Part shown: positions 1-8,717 of the stretch, piece by piece | Numbering within the stretch: the first letter of the stretch is position 1 | Layout: each line of letters starts with the position of its first letter | Source: UBA2357 sp002344625 | GTDB lineage: Bacteria > Pseudomonadota > Gammaproteobacteria > Burkholderiales > Rhodocyclaceae | DNA length: 64,000 bases | Assembly: GCA_937995335.1 (NCBI GenBank) | Contig: CALKIH010000006.1 | Location: 1 to 64,000 of the forward strand | Direction of reading: 5' to 3' | Notes under the pieces: model-generated | What the model saw: only the letters and a program-made list of their open reading frames with translations | Databases searched by the model: none | What the model was told of the DNA's origin: nothing | Translations under genes and position numbers: made by a program

Positions 1-5
1 TACAA

Positions 6-42
6 AAAGCCCCGCTCAAATCTACTATCTGAGCGGGGCTTT
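6..42. terminator. Rho-independent terminator hairpin
   Basis: A perfect 13-bp inverted repeat (arms 6-18 and 30-42, GC core GCCCCGCTC) encloses an 11-nt loop. Its A/T ends give a short T run on the plus strand and a longer one on the minus strand, so it could work in both directions. It most likely ends a gene lying left of the window and separates it from the hydroxylase gene that follows. Confidence 0.8.
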
Positions 43-102
43 CGCTGTCTACACGATCGCGCACGCCACAATTTGTTCGGGCAGAATGGCTTCCTTGTAA
101 AA

Positions 103-1281
103 ATGAACCGTGACATGATGAATTTCGATGTCGTTGTCGTTGGGGGCGGGCTTGCCGGAGCCAGTCTTGCGGTTGCATTGCAGGCGACCAGGCTGAAAGT
201 TGCGCTTGTGGAGGTTCGTGTGCCTGTGTTCCCGCCCGGCCTTGACCAACGAGTCTACGCGATCAGTCCAGCGAGCCAGCGTTTCCTGTCCCGCATCGGT
301 GCCTGGGATCGGCTGGATCGGGCCAGAATGTGTTCGGTGCGCGAGATGGACATCCACGGAGACGACGGCGGACACCTACGATTTTCCTCGCATGATGCGG
401 GGTTGGTGGAGTTGGCTTGGATCGTCGAATCTTCGCTGATGCTCTCGGAACTTTGGGAGACGATCAAGCGCCAGCACAATGTCACCCTCCTTTGTCCGGC
501 CGTGTGTTCGACGCTCCGCGTCGAGACTGATGCCGCGACACTGTCGCTTGCGGATGGCCGGGTCCTTCGGGCACGCCTGGTGGTGGCGGCTGATGGCGCC
601 AACTCCTGGGTACGCCAGCATGCCGGCATTGGGGCGGACCTTCATCCTTATGGTCAACATGCTGTCGTCGCGAACTTTGCGACGGAAAGACCTCACGGAC
701 AGACAGCCTATCAGTGGTTCCGCAAAGATGGCATAGTCGCCTTGCTGCCATTGGGTGAGCAGGTCGTCTCCCTGGTGTGGTCGTGCAGGGACGCATTGGC
801 CGAGCAGCTATCGGAGCTCGACGATGTGGCATTCTGCGAGCGTGTGCGCGAGGCGAGCGGCGGCGTTGTAGGCGGATTGCGCCTGTTGAGTGCGCGCGCG
901 ACGTTTCCACTGCGACTGATGCGGGTCGACAAGGTCGTCAAGCCTAGGGTTGCACTGATCGGGGATGCGGCGCACGCCATTCACCCGCTTTCGGGCCATG
1001 GCATCAATCTGGGTTTCGGCGATGTGGACGTGCTTGCCCGGCAACTGGAGTCGCTGGCCCCGTGGGAGGATCCTGGAGATTTGGCCATGCTGCGCCGCTA
1101 TGAACGGGCGCGGGCCGAGGAGCCTTTGCTCCTGCAGTATGCCACCCACGCCCTGAACAGGCTCTTCGGGACCGAGAGTTCGGCCGTGTCCCATCTGCGA
1201 AATCTTGGAATGAACCTCACGAGCGGCCTGCCTGTCTTAAAAGACGCGCTCGTAAGGTACGCGACCTTGGGCCATTTCTGA
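103..1281 (+). CDS. FAD-dependent ubiquinone-biosynthesis hydroxylase (UbiH/UbiF/VisC/COQ6 family)
   Basis: Flavin monooxygenase expected to hydroxylate the aromatic ring of ubiquinone precursors at the membrane. From the ATG at 103 the protein is 392 aa, the usual family length. It shows the N-terminal dinucleotide motif GGGLAG (about 14-19), the family DG motif (AADGANSWVR, D about 164), and the C-terminal FAD ribityl motif GDAAHAIHPLSGHG (about 287-300). In-frame ATGs at 115 and 118 also leave the FAD motif intact, and no strong ribosome-binding site decides between them; a TTG at 73 is less likely. Family members differ in which ring carbon they hydroxylate, so I do not choose between UbiH, UbiF, UbiL and UbiM. 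dsbC follows after 12 bases and is probably co-transcribed. Confidence 0.85.
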   Translation: MNRDMMNFDVVVVGGGLAGASLAVALQATRLKVALVEVRVPVFPPGLDQRVYAISPASQRFLSRIGAWDRLDRARMCSVREMDIHGDDGGHLRFSSHDAGLVELAWIVESSLMLSELWETIKRQHNVTLLCPAVCSTLRVETDAATLSLADGRVLRARLVVAADGANSWVRQHAGIGADLHPYGQHAVVANFATERPHGQTAYQWFRKDGIVALLPLGEQVVSLVWSCRDALAEQLSELDDVAFCERVREASGGVVGGLRLLSARATFPLRLMRVDKVVKPRVALIGDAAHAIHPLSGHGINLGFGDVDVLARQLESLAPWEDPGDLAMLRRYERARAEEPLLLQYATHALNRLFGTESSAVSHLRNLGMNLTSGLPVLKDALVRYATLGHF

Positions 1282-1293
1282 TTGGAGAAAGCA

Positions 1294-2010
1294 ATGCATC
1301 GATTTATTGTTCGTCCGCTATTGGTCGCTCTGTGCGCCGGGGCTTCCGCAGTCCAAGCGGACGAAGCTGTGGTCAAAAAGGGCATGGAGGCGTTCGTGGG
1401 AGCGCCCGCGGTCGAGGTGGTCAAGAAGACCGATTATGCCGGCGTCTACGAAGTGCTCCTGAAGAGCGGGGAACTCGTCTATACCAACGAGAATGTGGAC
1501 TTCATCATCGATGGCCGCATCATCGACACCAAGAGCCGCACCGATATCACCGAGACCCGCCTCAATCAGTTGTCCGCGATCGATTTTTCGACTCTTGCGC
1601 TTGACCAGGCGATAAAGCAGGTCAGGGGGGATGGAGCGCGAGTCATTGCAACTTTCGAGGACCCCAACTGCGGCTATTGCAAGCGACTGGGCAAGGAGCT
1701 TGCTCAGATGGACAACGTGACGATTTATACCTTTCTGCTGCCGATCCTCAGCGAAGACTCCACCAAGAAGTCGCATAACATCTGGTGCGCCGAGGATCAG
1801 GTCAAGGCGTGGAACGACTGGATTCTGGATGGCGTCGTGCCGAAGGCGGCCAAGTGTGATACCGCAGCGGTCGAGAAGAACGTCGCCTTCGCGCAAAGCC
1901 ACCGGATCAAGGGGACGCCTACGATTTTCCTGGCAGACGGCCGGCGCCTGGGGGGCTATCTGCCGCTGGCTCAACTGGAGCAGGCACTGGCCGAGGTGCC
2001 GGTCAAGTAG
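1294..2010 (+). CDS. dsbC: Thiol:disulfide interchange protein DsbC
   Basis: Periplasmic disulfide isomerase, 238 aa. The ATG at 1294 follows a GGAGAAA ribosome-binding site (1284-1290). Residues 1-22 form a Sec signal peptide ending AVQA. An N-terminal dimerisation domain (DEAVVKKGMEAFVG onward, about 24-90) precedes a thioredoxin fold with the redox motif CGYC (about 126-129, in DPNCGYCKRL) and the cis-proline segment GTPTIFL near the C-terminus. A second cysteine pair (WCAEDQ... KC) is typical of DsbC. The partner that keeps it reduced, DsbD, is not in this window. Confidence 0.95.
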   Translation: MHRFIVRPLLVALCAGASAVQADEAVVKKGMEAFVGAPAVEVVKKTDYAGVYEVLLKSGELVYTNENVDFIIDGRIIDTKSRTDITETRLNQLSAIDFSTLALDQAIKQVRGDGARVIATFEDPNCGYCKRLGKELAQMDNVTIYTFLLPILSEDSTKKSHNIWCAEDQVKAWNDWILDGVVPKAAKCDTAAVEKNVAFAQSHRIKGTPTIFLADGRRLGGYLPLAQLEQALAEVPVK

Positions 2011-2079
2011 GCCCAAGTGCCGCGGCGCAAGCGACCACCTGCGAATTGCGATGGCAGTACGCGCCCTGACATCTTCCGC

Positions 2080-3309
2080 CTAAGGCAGCACATCGTTCGG
2101 CAAGAGCACCCACATCTGTCCTTGTTGGCGCATCTTGCCGGCCATGGCACCGGCATCGGCGCCGAAACCCCAGAACAGGTCGGCGCGCACCGGGCCTTTG
2201 ATGGCGCCACCGGTGTCCTGCGCAAGCATCAGCCTGCTGAACGGGCGTGTGCTGAGCGGATAGGTGGTGGCGAGGAAGACCGGAGCGCCGAGCGGCGTGA
2301 AGCGCGGGTCCACCGCAATGCTGCGTTCCCGGGTCAATGGAACGGACAGCGCGCCGACGGGCCCGTCGCTGCTGGTGGGCAGCTCACGGAAGAATACGTA
2401 AGAGGGGTTGGTGTTGAGCATCTCATGTAGCCTGGCGGGGTTGTCGCGGGCCCAGGACTTGATGCTTTCCATCGATGCCTGTTCCAGCGTGAGTTCGCCT
2501 TGCGCAACCAGCCACCGGCCTATGGACTGGTAAGGATGCCCGTTCTGATCGGCGTAGCCGATGCGGGCGCGTGTTCCGTTGGGCAGTTCGACTTGTCCCG
2601 ACCCCTGGACCTGGAGAAAGAACAGGTCTATCGGGTCAGCCGCCCAGAACAGGACGTCCGCGGGCAAATCCGGGCCGAGTTTTTCGATCTGTTCGCGTGA
2701 CCAATAGGGGACGACCTTGTTGTCCGCCACCCTTCCGCGAAGCCTCAGATTCTTGAGTTCCGGATGGGTGGCGGACAGATCGATCGTCAGCATGTCCGCC
2801 GGGGGGGCGTGCACCGGCCAACGGTATTCCGACGACGCCGTGCGGCTGCCCTTTATGAGCGGTTCGTAGTACCCGGTGACCAGGCCCAACCGGGTGCCGT
2901 CGGGGTTGACCGTTTGCCACGGGGTGAAGCGTGACTCGAAGAACTGCCGCACGCTGGCGCGCGAGGGATTCGTGCCGAGCGCAGCGCCCTCGCGGCAGAC
3001 CGCCTGCCAGCGCGGTTGGCGTGCGATGGCCTTGCAGGACTGGAGAAAGGCCGGCCAAGCTTGCTCATGCGCATCCTGTGCCCAGCCCGCGAGTTCGGAC
3101 CACTGGGCGCGTTGCAAGGGATCGGCGGGGGGCGCCGTCGGCTTCGGTTCGCCGGTGGCGGGGCAGGCCGGACAGGCCGGGCAGATCGTCGTCCCGGGGC
3201 AGGCAGTCTTGTCTTCCGGTCCCGACGAGGTCGTGCACGCGCTTGCGAGGATGGCAATGGCAATCAGCGTGAACTGGCTGATTCGTGAAACGAGAGGATC
3301 GGCTTTCAT
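2080..3309 (-). CDS. mltA: Membrane-bound lytic murein transglycosylase A (MltA)
   Basis: Outer-membrane lipoprotein that cleaves the MurNAc-GlcNAc bond of peptidoglycan, forming 1,6-anhydroMurNAc. The 409-aa product has a lipoprotein signal with lipobox LASAC (Cys25) and then a Cys/Pro/Ala-rich linker. The MltA barrel domain (about 120-300; LVTGYYEPLIKGSR, VQGSGQVELPNG) is followed by a C-terminal 3D domain (about 310-405) with the acidic signature AQDTGGAIKGPVRADLFWG. The ATG at 3309 is preceded by an AAGG ribosome-binding site. It is convergent with dsbC and stands alone as a transcription unit. The linker CPGTTICPACPACPA carries four clustered cysteines, which is unusual for an exported protein. 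Confidence 0.95.
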   Translation of the reverse strand: MKADPLVSRISQFTLIAIAILASACTTSSGPEDKTACPGTTICPACPACPATGEPKPTAPPADPLQRAQWSELAGWAQDAHEQAWPAFLQSCKAIARQPRWQAVCREGAALGTNPSRASVRQFFESRFTPWQTVNPDGTRLGLVTGYYEPLIKGSRTASSEYRWPVHAPPADMLTIDLSATHPELKNLRLRGRVADNKVVPYWSREQIEKLGPDLPADVLFWAADPIDLFFLQVQGSGQVELPNGTRARIGYADQNGHPYQSIGRWLVAQGELTLEQASMESIKSWARDNPARLHEMLNTNPSYVFFRELPTSSDGPVGALSVPLTRERSIAVDPRFTPLGAPVFLATTYPLSTRPFSRLMLAQDTGGAIKGPVRADLFWGFGADAGAMAGKMRQQGQMWVLLPNDVLP

Positions 3310-3380
3310 CGTGACCTTCGGGTAGACTCGTCCGGCGGGGCCTAAGTATAGCGGGCTGACAGCCGCAAATCGTGGAGTGA

Positions 3381-3512
3381 ATGATGTGGGTAATCTTGCT
3401 TGAAGCGGCGGTCGCCGTTTCGTTGCTGCTGATCATCGTATGGGCGACATGGCCAAAACGCTCGCGCCCCGGCGAGCACCAGGAACAGGATAAAGAGGAG
3501 CATCATGACTGA
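3381..3512 (+). CDS. Small single-pass membrane protein
   Basis: A 43-aa ORF beginning MMWVILLEAAVAVS with one hydrophobic segment (about 3-24, ending VWATW), a basic stop-transfer patch (PKRSRP) and a Glu/His/Asp-rich tail. A GGAG ribosome-binding site lies just upstream (about 3373-3377). Its stop overlaps the ATG of the following ATPase by 8 bases, so the two are probably translationally coupled. I cannot assign a family. The alternative start at the second ATG (3384) makes no practical difference. Coupling and the clear membrane segment argue that it is real and may anchor or regulate the ATPase. Confidence 0.6.
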   Translation: MMWVILLEAAVAVSLLLIIVWATWPKRSRPGEHQEQDKEEHHD

Positions 3513-4365
3513 TTTCGCAAGCCTGCTCGAGAAGGCGGAGCACTTGATGGGGCGGCTCGAAGCGCTGTTGCCGGCCGCGCCGGTCGCGCCCGACTGGGAG
3601 GGAGCCATCGCGTTTCGCTGGCGCAGGCTGGGCGGGCGAGCAGGCTTGCAGGCAGTCGCTCGCCCACACCGGATTCGGCTCAAGGATTTGTGCGACATCA
3701 ACGACCAGAAGGCGCGGGTCGATCAGAACACGCGCCAATTCCTGGCGGGGCGCAGTGCCAACAACGTGCTGCTGACCGGGGCGAGAGGGACCGGCAAGTC
3801 ATCGATGGTCAAGGCGCTACTCGACTCCTATGCGCGCAAGGGCTTACGCCTGGTCGAGGTCGATCGGGACGATCTCATGGATTTGCCCGACATTATCGCG
3901 ATGCTCGATGGGCGACCCGAACGCTTCATCCTTTTCTGCGACGATCTCTCCTTCGAAGAGGCGGAGCCCGGCTACAAGGCGCTCAAGAGTGTGCTGGATG
4001 GTTCGGTGGCTGCGCTTCCGGAGAACGTGTTGATCTATGCGACCTCGAATCGGCGCCATCTCATGCCGGAGTATCACGACGAGAATCGAATGACCCGCCA
4101 TGTGGATGGGGAAATCCACCCCGGCGAAGCCGTCGAGGAAAAGATCTCGCTGTCCGAGCGCTTTGGGCTGTGGGTTTCGTTCTATCCGTTTTCCCAGGAG
4201 GAGTATCTGCGGGTGGTCGAACACTGGCTCAAGGTCTTCGGAATCGACAAGACGGACGCGCACGAGGCCCGCCAGGAGGCCTTGCAGTGGGCGCTCCAGC
4301 GCGGCTCACGTTCGGGGCGGGTCGCGTGGCAGTTTGCCCGCGATTTTGCCGGCCGCGTCGGCTAG
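3505..4365 (+). CDS. DUF815-family AAA+ ATP-binding protein
   Basis: 286-aa cytoplasmic P-loop ATPase of the DUF815 family, whose cellular role is unknown. Walker A is GARGTGKS (about 92-99) and Walker B is FILFCDDLSF (about 143-152). The stretch LIYATSNRRHLMPEY (about 175-189) behaves as sensor 1. The ERFGLWVSFYPFSQEEYL segment and a C-terminal Arg-rich helix complete the usual fold. The ATG at 3505 follows a GAGGAG ribosome-binding site and overlaps the 43-aa membrane protein. The Nudix-ThiE gene starts 85 bases downstream on the same strand. Confidence 0.85.
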   Translation: MTDFASLLEKAEHLMGRLEALLPAAPVAPDWEGAIAFRWRRLGGRAGLQAVARPHRIRLKDLCDINDQKARVDQNTRQFLAGRSANNVLLTGARGTGKSSMVKALLDSYARKGLRLVEVDRDDLMDLPDIIAMLDGRPERFILFCDDLSFEEAEPGYKALKSVLDGSVAALPENVLIYATSNRRHLMPEYHDENRMTRHVDGEIHPGEAVEEKISLSERFGLWVSFYPFSQEEYLRVVEHWLKVFGIDKTDAHEARQEALQWALQRGSRSGRVAWQFARDFAGRVG

Positions 4366-4450
4366 GCGCATGTCGGCATCAGCGCCGCCGCCCGGTCGCG
4401 CCCACGAAGGAGACGTGCGGGATGGCGCACAGCGACGGGAGGGGAGTCCA

Positions 4451-5449
4451 GTGAGCAAGATAGTCGAGGTCGCCGCGGGCGTCATCGTCGATGGTGACGG
4501 GCGCTTTCTGCTTGGTCAGCGCGCGCCGGGCACCTTTTACCCTGGATATTGGGAGTTCCCGGGGGGCAAGGTCGAGCCGGGCGAATCTCCCGCTCAAGCG
4601 CTGGTGCGCGAGCTGGACGAAGAACTCGGCATCCGTGTCCGGGGTCTCCGGCCCTGGCTGGTGCGCGAGCATCATTACGAGCATGCGCGTGTCAGGCTGC
4701 ATTTTTTCGAAGTTCATCTGTGGGACGGCGTGATCGACGACCGGGTGCATAGTGCGTTGTCCTGGCAGCAGCCCGATGCGCCGGGCGTCGCGCCGATGCT
4801 GCCGGCGAACGGGCCGATCCTGAAGGCATTGCGCTTGCCGCGCAGTATGGGCGTGACGTCCGCGGCCACGTTCGGTACCGAGACCCAGCTCGCACTGATC
4901 GATGCGGCCCTGGCACGCGGCTTGAAACTCATTCAGGTGCGGGAGCCGCAGATGTCACGCGGTGAACTGCATGATTTCGTCACCTCGGTGTGCGAACTGG
5001 CGAGGCCCCGGGGGGCTCTCGTGCTGGTCAATGCGCAGGGGCGCGAGAGCCCGTCCGGACTTGCGGACGGGGTGCACCTGCGTGCCGCCGACCTCATGAC
5101 GCTCAAGTACCGGCCTGACGCGCCTTGGGTTGGGGCCTCGTGTCATACGCGTGCCGAACTCGAGCATGCCGCGCGGCTGGGTTTGGACTATGCAGTGCTG
5201 GGGTCGGTCCAGCCGACGGACAGCCATCCGGGTGAGCCGGGAATGGGCTGGGCGGGATTCGCCCGCCTGGCGGCTGGCTTGTCGATACCGGTATTCGCGA
5301 TCGGCGGATTGGGGGCGCAAGATCTCGCCGCAGCGCGCGACGCAGGTGCTCACGGCATCGCCGCGATTCAGCGAGTTTGGTGCCCGACGCCAGGGGTGGG
5401 CGCGGGGGCGTCGTCATCCGCCTCCGGGGGCGATGCGGCGACCCGGTAG
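4451..5449 (+). CDS. Bifunctional Nudix hydrolase / ThiE-like (thiamine-phosphate synthase family) protein
   Basis: 332-aa two-domain protein. The N-terminal MutT-like domain (about 1-135) carries a complete Nudix box, GKVEPGE then REL-EELGI, expected to hydrolyse 8-oxo-dGTP or related nucleotides. The C-terminal part (about 145-320) resembles thiamine-phosphate synthase: LIQVREPQ, GASCHT, the signature DSHPGEPGMGW and IGGLGAQDL. The fusion is known in proteobacteria, and the role of the ThiE-like half is unsettled. I chose GTG at 4451 because a GGGAGGGG ribosome-binding site precedes it and homologous MutT proteins start there. Its last 82 bases overlap the end of yacG on the other strand. 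Confidence 0.88.
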   Translation: MSKIVEVAAGVIVDGDGRFLLGQRAPGTFYPGYWEFPGGKVEPGESPAQALVRELDEELGIRVRGLRPWLVREHHYEHARVRLHFFEVHLWDGVIDDRVHSALSWQQPDAPGVAPMLPANGPILKALRLPRSMGVTSAATFGTETQLALIDAALARGLKLIQVREPQMSRGELHDFVTSVCELARPRGALVLVNAQGRESPSGLADGVHLRAADLMTLKYRPDAPWVGASCHTRAELEHAARLGLDYAVLGSVQPTDSHPGEPGMGWAGFARLAAGLSIPVFAIGGLGAQDLAAARDAGAHGIAAIQRVWCPTPGVGAGASSSASGGDAATR

Positions 5450-5589
5450 GTTTCGGACGCCCAGGCCCCCAGGTCGATCTGTTTGCAGCGTGCGGAGCAA
5501 AACGGCCGGTCGGGATTTCCGGCGCTCCACTGCGCGGGTTTGCCGCAGAGCGGACACTTGACGGTCCGGGTCACGGAATCGGCACTCAT
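5368..5589 (-). CDS. yacG: DNA gyrase inhibitor YacG (zinc-binding)
   Basis: 73-aa protein with the YacG zinc site: KCPLCGKP (about 11-18) and FCSARCKQIDLGAW (about 30-43), i.e. four cysteines in a C-x2-C...C-x3-C pattern. Members bind gyrase GyrB in E. coli. The C-terminal tail is Pro/Ala/Asp-rich. Its ATG overlaps the stop of zapD by 4 bases (ATGA), so it is co-translated with zapD and coaE. Its 3' end runs 82 bases into the oppositely oriented Nudix-ThiE gene, which makes this a convergent overlap. Confidence 0.92.
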   Translation of the reverse strand: MSADSVTRTVKCPLCGKPAQWSAGNPDRPFCSARCKQIDLGAWASETYRVAASPPEADDDAPAPTPGVGHQTR

Positions 5590-6341
5590 AGCGTGCAGAA
5601 GGTCAGGTCGAACCCGATGTCGCGTTCGGCCAGGCGCGGCCTGGTGACCGTTTCGGGGTACATGAAACGGACATTGAGCGCGTACTTGTTCGCACTGATC
5701 TCGGGCACCACCGTTTCGTGCGCGGGCACCCTGATCCTCAGCATCTGAGCCGTGCGTCCGGTCATCGTGAGCTGATATACGCCGTTGCGCGCGGCGCATT
5801 CCTCGGGTCGGCCACTGGCCCGCAGCAGCCGCAGCACGATGGTGATGCCATCCCGGATCGGGATCATCGGATGAATCCAGGCGTCGAGGTCCGAACGCCG
5901 GGCCGCGGCGTCGCGATTCAGCCAGAAATGATAGGACGGCAGGTCGAACTCGCACACCCCGCCAGGGATCGCGGCACGGCTGCGGATGGCCATCAGCCAC
6001 TCGTTTTCCCTGAGGTACTGTCCGATCTTGCCAGCCATCGACAGGAGCGACGACGAAGCCTGTTCGATTTCGTAGAGCGCCCCTGACAATGCCTCGACCG
6101 AGATGTCGGGATTGTTGCGAAACGACATGAGCGTCTGGCGCTGACGCTCGAGTTCCTGCATGAGATCGACCTTGAGATCGGCGCGACTGGCCACGTCAAG
6201 AATCTCGAACAGCGAAATCAGCGCCACGTGATGGTCCAGTGGCGTGTCGGCAGCCGAAAAGTGTCCGAGCTTGCGATAGAGATCTTCGAGGCGCAACAGG
6301 GTGCGAATGCGCTCGTTGAGAGGGTATTCGTAGCTGATCAC
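5586..6341 (-). CDS. zapD: Cell division protein ZapD
   Basis: 251-aa cytoplasmic FtsZ-bundling factor that crosslinks Z-ring protofilaments. The sequence ISYEYPLNERIRTLLRLEDL at the start and the central helices (LERQRQTLMSFRNNPDIS) are characteristic. The C-terminal beta-rich half ends with RDIGFDLTFCTL. I start at the GTG at 6341 because family members begin at this point; an in-frame TTG at 6404 would add 21 residues that do not look conserved. It sits between coaE and yacG, the usual order, and overlaps yacG by 4 bases. Confidence 0.9.
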   Translation of the reverse strand: MISYEYPLNERIRTLLRLEDLYRKLGHFSAADTPLDHHVALISLFEILDVASRADLKVDLMQELERQRQTLMSFRNNPDISVEALSGALYEIEQASSSLLSMAGKIGQYLRENEWLMAIRSRAAIPGGVCEFDLPSYHFWLNRDAAARRSDLDAWIHPMIPIRDGITIVLRLLRASGRPEECAARNGVYQLTMTGRTAQMLRIRVPAHETVVPEISANKYALNVRFMYPETVTRPRLAERDIGFDLTFCTL

Positions 6342-6439
6342 TGCGATTCGCCCGGGTAGTCGGATTGCTGCAATTTCATCGTTCGATGATAGCACAGGGG
6401 TCAAAATCGCATTCGCACGCGCTCATGCTGCGGGCCCCG

Positions 6440-7081
6440 TCATGTTGCGCTTCCCGCCTGCTCCGCCAGCGACTGCGCCCGTTGCAGATACTGCGTATGA
6501 AGCGCGTCGACTTGCCGATGCAGTGCATCCAACGTTCCGGCGTTGTCGATGACGTCGTCGGCGATCGCCAGGCGTGCCGCGCGGGAGGCCTGGCTGGCAA
6601 TGATGGCGAGGATCTGCGATTCGTCCAAGGCGCTGCGCGCCCGCACGCGTGCGACCTGCAGGTCGACCGGGCAGTCGACCACGCAGATGCGGTCTACCCG
6701 CTCGCGATAACTGCCCGACTCGGTCAGCAGCGGTATCGCAAGCACGACATAGGCGCCCGGTGCCGTCGCGCAGCGCGCATCGCTGAGCGCTCTGATCATC
6801 GGGTGCAGGATGGCCTCGAGCCTGCGCCGTGCGTCGGGGTCCTTGAACACCCGCGCGCGCATGGCCTGTCGGTCGAGCGCGCCGGCGTGCGTGATCATGT
6901 CGTCCCCGAAGGCGCCGCGAATCGCGGCGATCGCGAGACCCTGCTCCGCGGTGAGCTCATGGGCGATTTCGTCGGTGTCGACGACACTGGCGCCCAACTC
7001 GGTGAAGTGTTTCGTCGCGGCACTCTTGCCGCTGCCGATACCGCCCGTCAGCCCGATTGTCAGAGGTCTCGGATGGGTCAT
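6440..7081 (-). CDS. coaE: Dephospho-CoA kinase
   Basis: 213-aa kinase catalysing the last step of coenzyme A synthesis (ATP + dephospho-CoA to CoA). The P-loop GLTGGIGSGKS lies at the N-terminus, followed by VVDTDEIAHEL, the substrate-binding region FKDPDARRRLEAILHPMI and the lid segment RSALDESQILAIIASQ. The ATG at 7081 forms an ATGA overlap with the upstream SPOR-protein stop and is preferred over the ATG at 7090. coaD (31.5 kb) and coaX (8 kb), two other CoA pathway genes, are also in this window. Confidence 0.95.
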   Translation of the reverse strand: MTHPRPLTIGLTGGIGSGKSAATKHFTELGASVVDTDEIAHELTAEQGLAIAAIRGAFGDDMITHAGALDRQAMRARVFKDPDARRRLEAILHPMIRALSDARCATAPGAYVVLAIPLLTESGSYRERVDRICVVDCPVDLQVARVRARSALDESQILAIIASQASRAARLAIADDVIDNAGTLDALHRQVDALHTQYLQRAQSLAEQAGSAT

Positions 7082-7941
7082 GGCCGACATGCCCGGGCGA
7101 CCGCCCCGTAGGGGTTGCCCTTGAGCTCCACGCTGACTTCATCGATATCCGGCCGCGAACCGCGCAGTTCCAGCGCGAATACGGCCGGTTTGCGCGCAAT
7201 GATCCGCGCGTCGTTGACCCGGCGGGCCCTGAGGTCGGATAGATGTTGCCTGGCGCTGCTTTCGGTACGGAACATGCCGAGCGATATGGCGTTCTTGTGC
7301 GGACCCTCGTCGCGCACGATGAAGAGATCATTGATACCCGAGGCGCGCAGTGCCGCCACCCTGTCCTCGGCCACCGTCCGGTTGGCCGGCGCGGGAATAT
7401 GTACCCACCAGTTGCTGGCCGTTTCGGTCATGCGTCGGCTCGCTTGCACTGTCGCCCGGACTGCAGCCGCGGAACGCCCGAGGGTGGCCGCCTGCTGTTC
7501 GCCCAATCCGTCATAGACGATGCATGCCAGTTCGAGCGGCAGCGGTGCGGGTTCGCTCTCCGGTGCCTGGGTGGCAGGCTCGATTTCATCGTCGCCCCCA
7601 GGTGCAGGGGCGGCGCTCGACGGGGGCTCCGGCGCAGCGGATGTTTCCGGAACCGGCGCGGGGGCGGGCGGGGGATCGGTGGGGGCGAGGGCGACTTCCA
7701 CCGGCTCCGGTTCGAGCGGCACGGTGGGTGGCGACGCCGCGGGCGGGGGCGTCTCGGTGGCCGGGGCGGGCCGCAGCGCGGGTTCGGGTTGGTGAAGGGT
7801 AATCGCGTGGGGATTGATCTGGTTCGTCAGCCGTTCAGGTTCCCCCCGCTGGGCCGATTCCCCCAGCCAGCCGCGTGCCGCCGCGAGGGCCAGCAGATTG
7901 AGCATGACCAGCAGGATCAGGAGAAAACGCGTAACCGGCAT
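7078..7941 (-). CDS. SPOR-domain membrane protein
   Basis: 287 aa. A single N-terminal membrane segment (FLLILLVMLNLLALAAA, about 5-21) is followed by a long Pro/Ala/Glu-rich linker (about 50-140). The C-terminal SPOR-like domain (about 185-265) carries WWVHIPAPANRTVAEDRV, SLGMFRTESSARQHLSDL and ARIIARK. SPOR domains bind denuded glycan strands at the division septum, so a periplasmic septal location is expected. It lies between coaX and coaE, with coaE overlapping its stop by 4 bases; linkage to zapD fits a division-related role. The ATG at 7941 gives an uninterrupted signal anchor. Confidence 0.85.
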   Translation of the reverse strand: MPVTRFLLILLVMLNLLALAAARGWLGESAQRGEPERLTNQINPHAITLHQPEPALRPAPATETPPPAASPPTVPLEPEPVEVALAPTDPPPAPAPVPETSAAPEPPSSAAPAPGGDDEIEPATQAPESEPAPLPLELACIVYDGLGEQQAATLGRSAAAVRATVQASRRMTETASNWWVHIPAPANRTVAEDRVAALRASGINDLFIVRDEGPHKNAISLGMFRTESSARQHLSDLRARRVNDARIIARKPAVFALELRGSRPDIDEVSVELKGNPYGAVARACRP

Positions 7942-7973
7942 GCGGCGGACCTCAGGATGACATGGCGCGGCGA

Positions 7974-8717
7974 TTAGGCGGAACTGCTTGCGTGCTCGCC
8001 GCCGGTGTCCTCGGCGATGACGGCGAGACCTTTCAGCACCAGGTTGTCGACACGCTGGGTGCGAATCCTGAGCAGGGCTTCGAGACTTTCGGCGCTGCCG
8101 CCATTGAGCAGGCAGATCGAGGACGGCCGGTCGGCTATCAATTCGAACATGCGTTCCACCGCGCCGATCTGGGCGTTGAGGCAACCCGACGCAATCGCGT
8201 CGGCGGTATTGCGTGGCGTCGCGACGAAACAGCCGGTCGCGAACGGCAATTGCGCGGTCCGTTCGGCCAGTGCGCTGCGCATCATTTCTTCACCCGGAAG
8301 TATCAGGCCGCCCTGAAACACGCCCTCCTCGTCGAGAATGTCGGCGGTGGTCGCGGTGCCCGCGGTGACGACGAGACAGGCGCCAGCGTGCAGCGAGCGC
8401 GCCGCGATCAAGGCCGCCCAGCGGTCGACACCGAGTTGCGCCGGATTGTCATAGAGGTTGACGACCCCGCCGCAGGAGCGCGTGCTTCTGACCCATCTGG
8501 GCGCGCCGCGCTCGGCCAGTGCCTGATCGATGAGCCGTTCCAAACCGGGGCCGGCGACGTTGGCGCCAACAATCGCGTCGATGCCTGGAAACCGGGCGGC
8601 CACGCTCGCGAGTTGTTCCGCATCGGCGGTCGCCATCGCGCCCTCGGCAAGCCAATGACCGTCGGCGAGGATGCCCCACTTGATCCGCGAATTGCCTGCG
8701 TCGAGCAGTAGTTTCAT
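7974..8717 (-). CDS. coaX: Type III pantothenate kinase
   Basis: 247-aa ASKHA-fold kinase that phosphorylates pantothenate, the first step of CoA synthesis. It shows the N-terminal phosphate loop LLLDAGNSRIKWG, the central substrate site GVDRWAALIAARSLH, the catalytic-region segment VVTAGTATTADIL and the C-terminal LLNGGSAESL. Its ATG overlaps the birA stop by 4 bases, so birA-coaX form a translationally coupled pair, as is common in betaproteobacteria. The type III enzyme is not inhibited by CoA in characterised examples. Confidence 0.95.
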   Translation of the reverse strand: MKLLLDAGNSRIKWGILADGHWLAEGAMATADAEQLASVAARFPGIDAIVGANVAGPGLERLIDQALAERGAPRWVRSTRSCGGVVNLYDNPAQLGVDRWAALIAARSLHAGACLVVTAGTATTADILDEEGVFQGGLILPGEEMMRSALAERTAQLPFATGCFVATPRNTADAIASGCLNAQIGAVERMFELIADRPSSICLLNGGSAESLEALLRIRTQRVDNLVLKGLAVIAEDTGGEHASSSA

